This document shows positions 1 to 9,203 of a stretch of 64,000 bases of DNA, one piece after another. The stretch spans positions 533,001 through 597,000 of the forward strand of contig CP065014.1 in assembly GCA_016700335.1 (NCBI GenBank), given 5' to 3'. The translations under genes were made by a program, and so were the position numbers. The DNA comes from Chlorobiota bacterium. GTDB taxonomy: Bacteria > Bacteroidota > Ignavibacteria > OLB7. How positions within the stretch are numbered: the stretch's first letter is position 1; each line of letters opens with the position of its first letter. The notes under the pieces are model-generated. The model was not told the origin of the DNA and did not search any database. It saw nothing but the letters and a program-made list of their open reading frames with translations.

Positions 1-637
1 TGGATCTGAATTTGTTCCCATTGAAGTTGAGTTATCAAGAGTATTACCAGTAATTGAAAAAATTTTAAGTATTAAAAGAAATGCTATTATTTCTATTGAT
101 ACATTCAAACCTGAAGTTGCTGAAAAAGCTATCTTAGTTGGTGCTTGCATTATTAATGATGTAAGTGCTGGAACTTACAATGAAACAATTTGGAAAGTTG
201 CATCAAAATTTCAAGTCCCCTATATTCTAATGCATGGATTCAATCCATCAAATAGAAAATCAAATCAAGAGTATTTTTATTCTAATATTGTAAATGAAGT
301 TTTTGAATTCCTTCTTGAAAGAATTAATAGTGCAAGGAGTGCTGGTGTAAAGGAGATAATAGCTGACGTGGGATTTGGTTTTTCAAAAGGATTTAATGAC
401 AATTTAACTCTCCTTAAAAATTACAAGATATTCTCAAATTTGGGAGTGGCAACTCTTGTTGGATTATCTAGGAAATCACTAATTGGAAAAATGTTAAATG
501 ACTCAAAAAGTGATAGGTTGTATGGGTCAATAGCAGCTAATTATTTTGCTTTAAAATTGGGTGCGAAAATTATTAGAGTACATGATGTTAAAGCAACTAA
601 AGATTTTTTAGAAGTTTCTCGAATTCTCGATAACTAA
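1..637 (+). CDS. folP: dihydropteroate synthase, 5'-truncated by window edge
   Basis: Condenses 6-hydroxymethyl-dihydropterin diphosphate with p-aminobenzoate to dihydropteroate in folate synthesis; it is the sulfonamide target. The reading frame is open from base 2, well before the first ATG at 230, so the gene runs in from outside the window. Visible family motifs in order are SIDTF followed by a lysine two residues later, INDVSAG, YILMHG, DVGFGFSKG, LVGLSRKS with the substrate-binding lysine, GSIAAN, and the C-terminal IIRVHDV. About 211 residues are present; the N-terminal pterin-binding strand is missing. The gene ends in an AT-rich gap with no clear terminator. Identification is firm. 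Confidence 0.95.
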   Translation, partial: GSEFVPIEVELSRVLPVIEKILSIKRNAIISIDTFKPEVAEKAILVGACIINDVSAGTYNETIWKVASKFQVPYILMHGFNPSNRKSNQEYFYSNIVNEVFEFLLERINSARSAGVKEIIADVGFGFSKGFNDNLTLLKNYKIFSNLGVATLVGLSRKSLIGKMLNDSKSDRLYGSIAANYFALKLGAKIIRVHDVKATKDFLEVSRILDN

Positions 638-821
638 AATTTAAGAAGTTTAATATTTTGAATTTAATGTAGTTAAAATTCATTTCTAATAATTCTCATT
701 CTTAGTTCTAATACAATTAGATGAATTTTGTTACAACATGATTTGTCAATTTTAAATTACCAATGAAATTAAATTGTTAGTTTTAAATAAAGTATTGTAT
801 AAATTTAATTCCACTATACTC

Positions 822-1841
822 ATGAAAAAACTATTTTTAATATTAATTCTTTTTATCACATTTGTAGCTTCGAGTTATGCTCAAGGTAGTGCTAAAATAC
901 AATTAATCCATAATTGTCCAGATCTAACTGTTGCAAAAGTTGATGTATGGATAAATGGTGATAAAATTGACGATTTACCTTTTAGAACTGCTACTAATTT
1001 TATTGAAGTACCTGCTGGACCTTTGAAAATTTCTATTGGTCTTTACACAAGTAATAAAGAATCTGAGGCGTTAGTAAGTTATTCTCCAATTGTTGTTGCA
1101 GGTAAAAAATATATTATTGCTGCTCAAGGTATTGTAAACTTGACTGGTTATAATCCATTCAAACCAATTAATATATCAATTTTCGAATTAGCACAAGAAA
1201 GAGCAATGAGCTCTGAAAACACTGATATTCTTGTATTGCATGGTTCAACGGATGCACCAGAGTTGGATGTTTGGGCACCTGGAAGTGTAAAAGCAATTGG
1301 TGATAATTTAAATTTTGGAGATTACTCTAAATCGTACTTTCAGTATCCCACAAATGATGTTTATGTTGGATTAAGAGAACCAAGTGGTGATCCTTTAAAA
1401 ACAACTGCAACTTTTAGTTTACCAATGCAAACTATGGGGCTTGGTGGTAAAAGTATTGTTATCATTTTATCAGGATTTATGAAACCTGAAAATAATAGTA
1501 ATGGATCTAGTTTTGGATTATATGTTGTAACAAATACTGGTGGAAATTTTATTCAATTAAGGCAATCTATAGGCGGAGTAGATAATAAATTCAATGAAAG
1601 TAAAATTAGTGTTATCCCAAATCCAGTTATGAGTAATACTTTGATTAAACTCAATCAATTTGGAATATATAAAAAGTACAATATTGTAAATTTGATGGGT
1701 GAAATACAGTTTAGTGAAATAATATCAAATAATCAAAAAGAGATTAATTTAGATATGACTAATATTATAAGCGGTATTTACTTTTTACAATTGTTTTCTA
1801 ATGATAATATTATTCAGAAAAAAATAGTTAAAATTAAATAG
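822..1841 (+). CDS. secreted DUF4397-like protein with T9SS sorting domain
   Basis: Predicted extracellular or surface protein of unknown function. I place the start at the ATG at 822 because it is followed directly by a Sec signal (MKKLFLILILFITFVASSYA, then Q); a TTG at 774 would add an unlikely 16 residues. The mature part has two repeats resembling DUF4397 units (KIQLIHNCPD..VDVWINGDKI and ILVLHGSTDAPELDVWA). The last ~75 residues have the T9SS type A pattern: VIPNPV, a central NLMGEI strand, SGIYFLQL, and a basic end (KKIVKIK). It stands alone between folP and a long non-coding stretch. Cargo status is inferred from the tail. Confidence 0.8.
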   Translation: MKKLFLILILFITFVASSYAQGSAKIQLIHNCPDLTVAKVDVWINGDKIDDLPFRTATNFIEVPAGPLKISIGLYTSNKESEALVSYSPIVVAGKKYIIAAQGIVNLTGYNPFKPINISIFELAQERAMSSENTDILVLHGSTDAPELDVWAPGSVKAIGDNLNFGDYSKSYFQYPTNDVYVGLREPSGDPLKTTATFSLPMQTMGLGGKSIVIILSGFMKPENNSNGSSFGLYVVTNTGGNFIQLRQSIGGVDNKFNESKISVIPNPVMSNTLIKLNQFGIYKKYNIVNLMGEIQFSEIISNNQKEINLDMTNIISGIYFLQLFSNDNIIQKKIVKIK

Positions 1842-1964
1842 TATAAAAATATTTTTATGTTAGAACTTTGTGTGATTAATCAAAGTTACCGAAAAGTAAA
1901 TTACTGTTTTTGTTTGTTATTTGGATTATTGGTTAAAAAAATTTGGTTACACATTCAAATTTAT

Positions 1965-2280
1965 TTTGTCGAACTTAAAATATGAATTTTGCAATCGAGT
2001 TTTAATTCTATGGCAGTTAAATTCAAACCTGAATTTAAATATTAATTGGGTAACGTATTCGTTATCAGAGAGTTAAAAATAAGAACAGAATTTTTTTTAT
2101 GAAGTTAAATCAAGTGTAACTTCAAAGAATGTGAACCAATAATCACATTCAACACATCAAAGAGGGTTGAATAAATTGAAAGTAGAAGTTCAACCTGAAT
2201 TTTTATGTCGGGCTCATTATATAAGAGCTCTTAAAATATATCAAAAGCAAATCATTTTATATGGTTTGCTTTTTTTATTT
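1965..2280 (+). ncRNA. candidate structured RNA or leader with seven consecutive hairpins
   Basis: There is no ORF between 1842 and 2341. Instead at least seven stem-loops follow one another: 2017-2038 (9 bp, loop AACC), 2049-2066 (7 bp with one G-T, loop TATT), 2100-2124 (8 bp), 2127-2150 (8 bp), 2164-2196 (8 bp with one G-T), 2210-2230 (6 bp with one G-T) and 2243-2273 (13 bp, then a T-run). The stem arm 2147-2153 could alternatively pair with 2166-2172, so two folds compete. The phrase TTCAA(A)CCTGAATTT occurs at 2022 and again near 2189. The 5' end is not visible; a weak TTG/TATTTTG pair lies near 1943-1968. I see no tmRNA, RNase P or SRP landmarks. It is either an independent small RNA or a leader of the synthase gene at 2342. 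Confidence 0.5.
2243..2279 (+). terminator. intrinsic terminator before the squalene/phytoene synthase gene
   Basis: Arms AAAAGCAAATCAT and ATGGTTTGCTTTT pair over 13 bp with one T-G, around the loop TTTAT, followed by TTTTT at once. It ends 62 bases before the next start codon, so it either ends the RNA at 1965-2280 or acts as an attenuator for the synthase gene. Confidence 0.75.
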
Positions 2281-2341
2281 TCACAATAATAATAATATCA
2301 TAAAAAATATAAAAGGAATTAAAGCGTAATCTAAAATTATT

Positions 2342-3238
2342 ATGATAAAAAATACAAATGTAATTAGTGCGTATTCTATTTGCCGTAAAATAACTTTAGA
2401 AAATTCTAAAACATTTTTCTTTGCATCTATATTTTTGGATAAAGCTAAAAGGAACTCATGTTATGCAGTATATGCATTTTGTAGGTACATTGATGATTTG
2501 ATAGATAAAGCAGTAGGTGATTCAAATGGTGAAATTAATAATGAGCTAGTTATTAAAACTGTGAAGAGGTGGCAATCTAATCTTGATTCAGTTTATGCAG
2601 GAGATTCTTTATCAGATCCAATAATGGTAGCTTGGGCAGACACTTTAAAAAAGTATAAAATAGATAGAACACTACCCGATTATTTGATTGAAGGTGTAAT
2701 GAGTGATTTAAAGAAATCGGTCAGATACAAAACATTTGAAGAGCTTTATGATTATTGTTTTAAGGTAGCCTCAGTAGTTGGACTTATGGTAACGCCTATA
2801 TTTGGTTATGCTAAACCTGAAACTCTAGATTATGCTGTTGATTTAGGAGTTGCTATGCAATTAACTAATATACTTCGTGATATTGGGGAAGATCTTAACA
2901 ATAACAGAATATATTTACCAGAAGATGAATTAAATAAATTTGAATTAAGTGGAGATGATTTGTTTAAAAAAGAAATCAATATTAATTTTATTAAATTAAT
3001 GAAGAATCAAATTAATAGGGCTGATTATTACTATGATAAAGCAGAAAATGGTATTAAAATGTTGAGCAAAGAAAGCCAAATAACTGTAAAAATTATGAGT
3101 ATAAATTATAGAAAAATTTTGCGTAGAATTGAAAAAAACAATTATGATGTTTTTCATTTAAGAGCTTCAACTTCATTGTTAAATAAAATAGGTTCAATCC
3201 CTAATATTTATTTTAAAACATATTTTAAGAATAATTAA
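2342..3238 (+). CDS. squalene/phytoene synthase family protein
   Basis: Head-to-head prenyl transferase of the trans-isoprenyl diphosphate synthase class, which joins two C15 or C20 diphosphates to squalene- or phytoene-type products at the membrane face. Both Mg-diphosphate-binding motifs are present: DDLID at residues 51-55 and DIGED at 180-184, followed by the typical NNNRIYLPEDE; VVGLM around residue 146 is also conserved. At 298 aa it has normal family length. Squalene synthase, HpnC/D-like and CrtB roles cannot be separated from sequence alone, and no desaturase, cyclase or hopanoid gene lies nearby. The preceding terminator-ended leader could control it. Confidence 0.88.
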   Translation: MIKNTNVISAYSICRKITLENSKTFFFASIFLDKAKRNSCYAVYAFCRYIDDLIDKAVGDSNGEINNELVIKTVKRWQSNLDSVYAGDSLSDPIMVAWADTLKKYKIDRTLPDYLIEGVMSDLKKSVRYKTFEELYDYCFKVASVVGLMVTPIFGYAKPETLDYAVDLGVAMQLTNILRDIGEDLNNNRIYLPEDELNKFELSGDDLFKKEININFIKLMKNQINRADYYYDKAENGIKMLSKESQITVKIMSINYRKILRRIEKNNYDVFHLRASTSLLNKIGSIPNIYFKTYFKNN

Positions 3239-3242
3239 TCTA

Positions 3243-4454
3243 ATGAATAAAAAAATACTTTCTTACATTTTAATTGGATTATTTTCAGTTTTTATTTTTA
3301 GTTGTAGTGAAACAAATCCTACAAGTAACGAAACATCATTAAATAAAGAACCAACTTCAGGAAGAGGTGCTATAGTATCTAAACAATTAATTAAAAGTTC
3401 AACCATATCTGAGATTGATTCTTTTTTGAGGAGTCAGAACTTGACTGTAAAAATTAAAAACGGAGTGGATGAATATAAAATTGTCTATGAAACAATAGAT
3501 CCAAAGGGAAATAAAATAAATGCTTCAGGTTTTTTAGCTATACCTAATAGTGGGAATGGATCTTACCCAATAGCAAGCTACCAACATGGTACAGTATTTG
3601 AAAGAAACAATGTTCCATCTGCTAGAAATTACGAATCTACAATTCCTATTTTATATTGCGCAAGTGGTGGATATGTTTCTCCTGCAACAGATTATTTAGG
3701 ATTAGGAGATTCCCCTGGTTTTCACCCTTATGTAGTTGCTAAGCCAACTGCTACTTCAGTTATTGATATGATACGAGCTTCTAAATGGATGTGTAAAAGA
3801 TTAGGAGTGAAATTAAATAGTCAACTTTTTCTATATGGGTATTCAGAGGGTGGTTATGCTACAATGGCAACTCATAAAGAAATAGAACAAAATTATTCTA
3901 CTGAATTTAATCTTGTTGCATCAAGCCCAATGGCAGGACCTTATGATTTATCTAATGTTATGTCAAATTTATTAATCACAAATAAACAATATCGGTCACC
4001 TGGTTTTTTACCATATACAGTTCTTAGTTATCAGTCTGTTTATAATATGTATTCAAGCTTTTCAGAAGTGTTTAAAGATCAATATCTTACTCCAATTGAG
4101 AACTGGTATACTAATGTTACTCAAGCTATTAATTATCAATTACCTAGTGTTCCAAGAGATATGTTAACAAATGATTTTATCTCAAAATTTCAAAATGATC
4201 CTAATTTTATTATTAATAGAAGATTGTATGAGAATGATTTAACAAGATGGTCTCCAGTTGCTCCAATGAAATTATCTCATTCTACTGAAGACGATTTGGT
4301 TCCTTACCAAAATACAATTAATGCATACAACAGTTTCAAAACTTTAGGATCTAAAAATGTTGTATTAGATACAAATAAACTTGGTGTTCACGAAACTGCA
4401 GCTGGTCCATTGTTAACATTAAATATGTTTTGGTTCGATACATTTAAAAAATAA
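3243..4454 (+). CDS. alpha/beta-hydrolase lipoprotein, secretory lipase-like
   Basis: Predicted membrane-anchored esterase or lipase. The N-terminus is a lipoprotein signal ending in VFIFSC (Cys 21), so the enzyme would be lipidated and face the periplasm or surface. The hydrolase core has the oxyanion region YQHGT, the nucleophile elbow GYSEGG (Ser near residue 201), an acid in HSTEDDLVPY and a histidine in LGVHETAAGP, all in the order expected for the triad and resembling secretory lipases. It begins 4 bases after the isoprenoid synthase stop, so the two are almost certainly co-transcribed, although a functional link (hydrolysis of an isoprenoid ester?) is only a guess. Confidence 0.8.
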   Translation: MNKKILSYILIGLFSVFIFSCSETNPTSNETSLNKEPTSGRGAIVSKQLIKSSTISEIDSFLRSQNLTVKIKNGVDEYKIVYETIDPKGNKINASGFLAIPNSGNGSYPIASYQHGTVFERNNVPSARNYESTIPILYCASGGYVSPATDYLGLGDSPGFHPYVVAKPTATSVIDMIRASKWMCKRLGVKLNSQLFLYGYSEGGYATMATHKEIEQNYSTEFNLVASSPMAGPYDLSNVMSNLLITNKQYRSPGFLPYTVLSYQSVYNMYSSFSEVFKDQYLTPIENWYTNVTQAINYQLPSVPRDMLTNDFISKFQNDPNFIINRRLYENDLTRWSPVAPMKLSHSTEDDLVPYQNTINAYNSFKTLGSKNVVLDTNKLGVHETAAGPLLTLNMFWFDTFKK

Positions 4455-4530
4455 TTTAAGATATATTTTACTAAAAAATAAATTGATAATAATAATACAA
4501 GATTGATTGGTTGTAATTAAACTTAAAAAA

Positions 4531-4803
4531 ATGATAAAAAAGACAAAAGAAAAAGATCCTTTGTTTGAGATTTTAATTAAAGAATTTACATTAGATGAAA
4601 TAAAAGAAGTAGAAAAATATCTTAATAATGATATTGATAACTATGACATAGGATTTGGAGATGTGTTAATTGAACCATTTGACGAGGGAAAAAAACTTTT
4701 AAGTGTTAAACATAATTCTATTTCGGATATCGTTATTTCTAATACTATTTTAAAAAATATAATGTATGATTTAAAACAAGAGTTAATTAAAAAGAAAAAT
4801 TAA
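4531..4803 (+). CDS. hypothetical small charged protein
   Basis: Encodes 90 residues from ATG 4531 (MIKKTKEKDPLFE); an upstream in-frame TTG at 4507 is less likely. No signal peptide or membrane segment is seen. It is rich in Lys, Glu and Ile, starts with an amphipathic helix (LIKEFTLDEIKEVEKYL), has a short Asp/Gly-rich middle, and ends in a Lys run. I recognise no family. It sits 76 bases after the lipase-like gene on the same strand and about 95 bases before the OmpA protein, and could be part of either transcript. Confidence 0.55.
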   Translation: MIKKTKEKDPLFEILIKEFTLDEIKEVEKYLNNDIDNYDIGFGDVLIEPFDEGKKLLSVKHNSISDIVISNTILKNIMYDLKQELIKKKN

Positions 4804-4897
4804 ATCCAAAATATTAAATAACTTCTATTATATAAAATTGTTTAAGAATATTATTTTATTAAAATATCCAATTTTCTTAAGAGTATAAATTGTAATT

Positions 4898-6706
4898 ATG
4901 ATCAAAACTTATATTAGAATAATCTTTCTCATTATTTTTTTTTGTATGATGTTAGTACCATCATTATTGGTAGCTCAAGATGAAGAAGATCCAATTTTAT
5001 TTCAAGAAGCAACATTAAGAACTAAAAAAGAATATGATGCTTATATAGTAAAAAATGCTCCATCTGAAAACTCATTTGTAGCTGTTGGTTTAATAGCCGG
5101 CATTTATATAAAACAAAAAAAATGGCAATCTGCTGTAGATATTTATCTAAAATACAAACCCTTATTTCCTAATATATCAGATAAATTTGATGATGTGATT
5201 AGTATTCTTTATGCTAAAGATGAAGTAATTAACATTGAAAGATTACCAGACGAAATAAACATTCCAGGATTTAGAACGTATGGTCCTGTACCTTCGGCAG
5301 ATAATAAAGGATTGTATTTTTGCTCACTAAACAGACCAGATGGGTTTGGTTATGAAGATATTTATTATTCACAATTTGCAAATAATAAGTGGCAAGAAAG
5401 TAAAAATTTAGGTGGGATAATTAATGATGATGGCTTTAATTATCCGAGTGGTATTTCTTCTGATGGAAATACTTTATACATGTTAAACTCTGGCAGAAAC
5501 GCTGTCCTCAATATGGAAACTCACAAACAGCGAACAGTAAGTTGGAGCAATCCAAATGAAATTAAAGAAGTCTATTCTGATTATTGGCAATGTGATTTGA
5601 TAGTTTCTTCTGACGGGAAAACACTTTTTTTTGCTAGTGATAGATTAGGAAATATTGGAGATTTACATAGAAAAGATACTCCTTATCACGGTCATATATG
5701 GGGTAATATAGATATTTATGTATGCACTAAAAAACCTGATGGAACATGGAGCGAACCAATAAATTTAGGTAAGAACATTAATACACATTTTGCAGAACGT
5801 TCACCTTTTCTTCATCCAGATGGGAAAACATTTTATTTCTCTAGTGATGGACATGCTGGGCTTGGTAGGTTGGATGTTTTTAAGTGTACTAGGCTTAATG
5901 ATACTTCTTGGACCGATTGGAGTAAACCTGTTAATTTAGGTAAAGAAGTAAATACTTCTGGTGATGATTGGGGGTATAAAATATCTACAACTGGCGACAA
6001 AGCATATTATGCAAGACAAGACCCTAACACAAAGCTCGATGAAATCTACTCTACAACACTCCCTGAATCAGCTAAACCAAAGCCTGTTGCTGTTGTTCAT
6101 GGTAAAGTTTTAGATGAAAAAAATATTCCTATTTATGATGCACCAATAAAATGGGAGAATTTATCAACAAATAAAGTTGTTGGTGAGATGAGAAGCAATC
6201 CTCAAGATGGAACCTATTTTATTGTTTTACCTCTTGGAAATAATTATGGTTGCTTTGCTGAAAAAGATGGATATTACCCAGTTTCATCAAACATAGATTT
6301 GAGTAAAACAAATGAATCTAAAGATATTGAATATAATTTTAAACTTTTAAAAATTATTGAAAATAGTCCAATTTTAATCAAAAATGTTTTTTTTGGATAT
6401 GATAAGTACGAGCTTGAACCTGAGTCTTTTCCAGAACTAAATAGATTAGCTGAAATGTTAAAAAAGACTGATGAGAAAATTAAAATTCAAATAATGGGTC
6501 ATACTGATAACCAAGGAACTGATAACTATAATTTCACATTATCTAAGAATAGAGCTGAGGCTGTTTCAAACTATTTAATAAATAAAGGATGCTCACCTAT
6601 TAGGATTAGTGCAAAAGGATATGGGAAATCAAATCCTATTTCTAACAATGAAACTGAAGAAGGGAAAGCTCAAAACAGAAGAGTTGAATTTATGCTTGTA
6701 AAGTAA
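4898..6706 (+). CDS. OmpA-family protein with PD40 propeller repeats
   Basis: Envelope protein that probably ties the outer membrane to peptidoglycan. It has a Sec signal (to about residue 26, ending VAQ), a helical, possibly TPR-like segment, then WD40-like PD40 strands (GPVPSADNKGLYFCS, SSDGKTLFFASDR, LHPDGKTFYFSSDG). A carboxypeptidase-regulatory-like beta domain follows near 400-480 (VVHGKVLDEKNIPIYDAP). The last ~120 residues are an OmpA C-terminal domain with the peptidoglycan-binding pattern (IMGHTDNQGTDNYN, LSKNRAEAV, NRRVEF). This order is common in Bacteroidota, sometimes associated with T9SS PorE-type proteins, but no partner lies next to it. Domain calls are firm; the exact role is open. 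Confidence 0.85.
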   Translation: MIKTYIRIIFLIIFFCMMLVPSLLVAQDEEDPILFQEATLRTKKEYDAYIVKNAPSENSFVAVGLIAGIYIKQKKWQSAVDIYLKYKPLFPNISDKFDDVISILYAKDEVINIERLPDEINIPGFRTYGPVPSADNKGLYFCSLNRPDGFGYEDIYYSQFANNKWQESKNLGGIINDDGFNYPSGISSDGNTLYMLNSGRNAVLNMETHKQRTVSWSNPNEIKEVYSDYWQCDLIVSSDGKTLFFASDRLGNIGDLHRKDTPYHGHIWGNIDIYVCTKKPDGTWSEPINLGKNINTHFAERSPFLHPDGKTFYFSSDGHAGLGRLDVFKCTRLNDTSWTDWSKPVNLGKEVNTSGDDWGYKISTTGDKAYYARQDPNTKLDEIYSTTLPESAKPKPVAVVHGKVLDEKNIPIYDAPIKWENLSTNKVVGEMRSNPQDGTYFIVLPLGNNYGCFAEKDGYYPVSSNIDLSKTNESKDIEYNFKLLKIIENSPILIKNVFFGYDKYELEPESFPELNRLAEMLKKTDEKIKIQIMGHTDNQGTDNYNFTLSKNRAEAVSNYLINKGCSPIRISAKGYGKSNPISNNETEEGKAQNRRVEFMLVK

Positions 6707-6789
6707 ATATTGATTTTATATGATATAAAAATATTTTTAAAGTTGAAAGAAACATAAATTTATATTCAAAAATAATTTCAACATTTATA

Positions 6790-7575
6790 TCATTTTCCAA
6801 ATTCTACATCAACTGTAATCCAAGATGAAATTGGATTGCCTTCATTATTTAATGCAACACTAAAATCACTTAAATTTACTGATCGTAATGCAGCAATTGC
6901 TAACAAAGGTGCACACTTTGCCTCTGAATCAACATTTGAAACAAATGCTCTTTTTGAAAAACCTCGATTATTAATAAGTGCCTTTATGGTTACTTTCCCT
7001 TTGCACATCCATTGCTTTGCAACTATAGAAAGATAAAGATTTTTTTGTATTCTATCTTTTTTCACAGTTGCTTCTTGGGTAATCGTAGAATCAATTTCGT
7101 CAGCTCGTTTATTAAATTTATCAATTGAATGATACATTTTTTCTCTTATATCCTTTTTCAATAAATCCAACCTTAACTTTATATCTCTTGTTTCAGGATC
7201 TGTATTTAAAGTGTTAACAAGTACATATCTTGGTCCTTTTAATACTACTGCTAACATATTACATGTATCAGAATTTTCTTTATTTACAAATGACTTTGCT
7301 TTTTTATCTAAACTTTGAACTTCAGTAAATTGCTCTTCCATCATTGTATAAAAAAATGCTTGTGAGCCTCTTGAATAATAAACTGTCTTATCTGCATATA
7401 TTAAAAAAGCTTCCGCAGAATCACCACACTGAATATAAGTAGCTTCAATAATTGGATCTTTTAATGAATCTGCAAGTTGTTTCCAAGTTTGTGATTTGGA
7501 TGTAAATATTGATAAAAGAAATATTATTATAAATATTATGTTTTTGCTAAATTGTATATTTGGATTGATAATCAT
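6790..7575 (-). CDS. secreted protein with TonB C-terminal-like end
   Basis: 261 residues starting with a hydrophobic signal segment (IIFIIIFLLSIFTSKSQ). The middle is charged and helical. The C-terminal ~75 residues (KVTIKALINNRGFSKRAFV, then ALRSVNLSDF and ITVDVEFGK) have the strand-helix-strand layout and closing VxVEF of TonB C-terminal domains. There is no proline-rich linker and the N-terminal helix looks cleavable, so a real energy-transducing TonB is doubtful. Unknown periplasmic protein is the safe call. It converges with the OmpA gene, and a 7-bp inverted repeat (6742-6782) lies between the two. Confidence 0.6.
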   Translation of the reverse strand: MIINPNIQFSKNIIFIIIFLLSIFTSKSQTWKQLADSLKDPIIEATYIQCGDSAEAFLIYADKTVYYSRGSQAFFYTMMEEQFTEVQSLDKKAKSFVNKENSDTCNMLAVVLKGPRYVLVNTLNTDPETRDIKLRLDLLKKDIREKMYHSIDKFNKRADEIDSTITQEATVKKDRIQKNLYLSIVAKQWMCKGKVTIKALINNRGFSKRAFVSNVDSEAKCAPLLAIAALRSVNLSDFSVALNNEGNPISSWITVDVEFGK

Positions 7576-7674
7576 TTATTAATTTAATGAGTGTTTTAAT
7601 TGAAAATTTAAAAAGCTATATTCAACTTTGATTTATTTAAAATAACTTCGATTCTATAATTTCTTTAAAATGTT

Positions 7675-8517
7675 ATGCCTCAAAATTACTACTATATGTC
7701 AGGTGCAGGAAATTTATTTGTCGTTGCAGAAGAATCAAATTTTCCAATCGAATCGGATTACAAACAAATTGCTGAACTATTATGCAACCCTAAGAATTTA
7801 GATAGTATTTTACTTGACGGTTTAATAATTATTTGTAAGAGTCAACAATGTGATTTTGAAATGAAATATTTTAATAGAGATGGAAGTACTGGAATGATGT
7901 GTGGAAATGGTGGAAGATGTGCAGTGAAATTTGCATTTGATAAGGGCTATACAACTCAAGATAAAATTACTTTTGTAAATTCTCAGATTGAATACTCAGC
8001 AATTATAACTGAAAGAGGGGTAAAAGTATTCTTCCCTGAACCAAAAAAATTTAAATTAAAATTCAAATTAAATCTTTTAGGTGATATGAGAATTTGTCAT
8101 TTTGCTGATGTAGGTACTCCACATGCAGTCTTATTTGTTGATGAAATTAATGACTTAAATCAAACATTATGTCTTAAAGATTTGGACTTGAATTTATGGG
8201 GAAAATCTGTAAGGAATCATACTGATTTTTCACCTGATGGAGCAAATGCAAATTTTGTTGAAATAAGTGATTTGGGCATTATGTTAAGGACGTTTGAAAG
8301 AGGAGTAGAAGCCGAAACTGGGGCTTGCGGAACTGGTGCCATTTCTTCTGCTATTATTTCTAATTTTCTTAGAGGGGTTAATAAGCCTGTAAAGGTAACA
8401 GTAACAAGTGGAGCTATTTTGTATGTTGATTTTGATTTAATTCAAGGAAAAATTTCAAATTTATCATTAGAAGGTGGGGCTGATTACTTCAATAAAAATA
8501 ACAATAATAATAAATGA
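7675..8517 (+). CDS. dapF: diaminopimelate epimerase
   Basis: Interconverts LL- and meso-diaminopimelate in the lysine and peptidoglycan-precursor pathway without a cofactor, using two cysteines. Both are present: Cys 76 in MMCGNGGRC and Cys 218 in EAETGACGTGA. The opening MSGAGNLFVV corresponds to the family's N-terminal GlGNdFvv strand, which supports the start at 7675. At 280 aa the length is standard. It overlaps the next gene by 4 bases (ATGA), so the two are translationally coupled, although the partner has no evident lysine-pathway role. Confidence 0.96.
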   Translation: MPQNYYYMSGAGNLFVVAEESNFPIESDYKQIAELLCNPKNLDSILLDGLIIICKSQQCDFEMKYFNRDGSTGMMCGNGGRCAVKFAFDKGYTTQDKITFVNSQIEYSAIITERGVKVFFPEPKKFKLKFKLNLLGDMRICHFADVGTPHAVLFVDEINDLNQTLCLKDLDLNLWGKSVRNHTDFSPDGANANFVEISDLGIMLRTFERGVEAETGACGTGAISSAIISNFLRGVNKPVKVTVTSGAILYVDFDLIQGKISNLSLEGGADYFNKNNNNNK

Positions 8518-9203
8518 TTAAGTTATTAATTTTTTTAGGGCTTTTATCAATAATTACTGATGCAAAATCACAACAAGAGTTTTCTATTAATAATGGTTCT
8601 GAAAATTATTATTCAAAAATTACTGTTGAAAAATGTGAAGATGGAACATGTTCAGGGAAAGGTACTATTTCAATTTTTGTTAAAAGTACAAAATCTTTGT
8701 TCCAGATTTTAAGTTCTGATGATTTATATTTTTCCTTAGATGTTTCAAATTCACCTTCAGTTAATGTTGTTGAACTTTATGGTGAACAAAGCCCATTGAT
8801 ATTTGATGATTTTAACTTTGATGGAACAGAAGACTTAGCTATTAGAAATGGCAATAATAGTGGTTATTCAGGACCTTCCTATGATGTTTATGTTTATAAT
8901 GCAAATAAAAAACAATTTGTATTTAGCAGTGAACTTACAAAGCTTGTTACAGATAATTTGGGTATGTTTTTAGTAGATCATACAAATAAAAGAATTACTA
9001 CATTCTCAAAATCGGGTTGTTGCTGGCATCTTACAACTCAATACGTAGTTGTTCCCAAAAAAGGTTTGGTGAAAGTTTATGAATTAATTGAAGATGCAAC
9101 AAATTCAAATGGAAAAACTGTTTTGGTTACTACTAGTAGTTTAATAAATGGTAAATGGATAAAGAGTAGTAAAAAATTTAAAATGAAAGAATATTATAAA
9201 TGA
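8514..9203 (+). CDS. secreted XAC2610/FG-GAP-like protein
   Basis: 229 residues with a short Sec signal (IKLLIFLGLLSIITDAKSQ). The centre reads FDDFNFDGTEDLAIRNGN, then GPSYDVYVYN and FVFSSELTKL, the pattern of XAC2610-related proteins: an Asp-rich calcium-type loop like one FG-GAP unit followed by beta strands. Location is probably periplasmic. The gene is coupled to dapF through a 4-base overlap and its 3' end overlaps that of the opposing RidA gene by 10 bases. Biochemical function is unknown. Confidence 0.7.
   Translation: MIKLLIFLGLLSIITDAKSQQEFSINNGSENYYSKITVEKCEDGTCSGKGTISIFVKSTKSLFQILSSDDLYFSLDVSNSPSVNVVELYGEQSPLIFDDFNFDGTEDLAIRNGNNSGYSGPSYDVYVYNANKKQFVFSSELTKLVTDNLGMFLVDHTNKRITTFSKSGCCWHLTTQYVVVPKKGLVKVYELIEDATNSNGKTVLVTTSSLINGKWIKSSKKFKMKEYYK

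Noticed and set aside
774..822. TTG start codons at 774, 4507, 14166, 20156, 44860 and 49296
   Set aside because: In each case a later ATG gives a better signal peptide or family start, and 49296 lies inside a promoter box. The TTG starts at 26304 and 53449 are kept because no better codon exists.
1965..2280. tmRNA, RNase P RNA or SRP RNA
   Set aside because: No tRNA-like ends, no tag-peptide frame ending in Leu-Ala-Ala, and none of the conserved RNase P or SRP sequence boxes could be found.
6790..7575. TonB energy transducer
   Set aside because: The C-terminus resembles TonB but there is no proline-rich linker, and the N-terminal helix looks like a cleavable signal, so the name TonB was not given.
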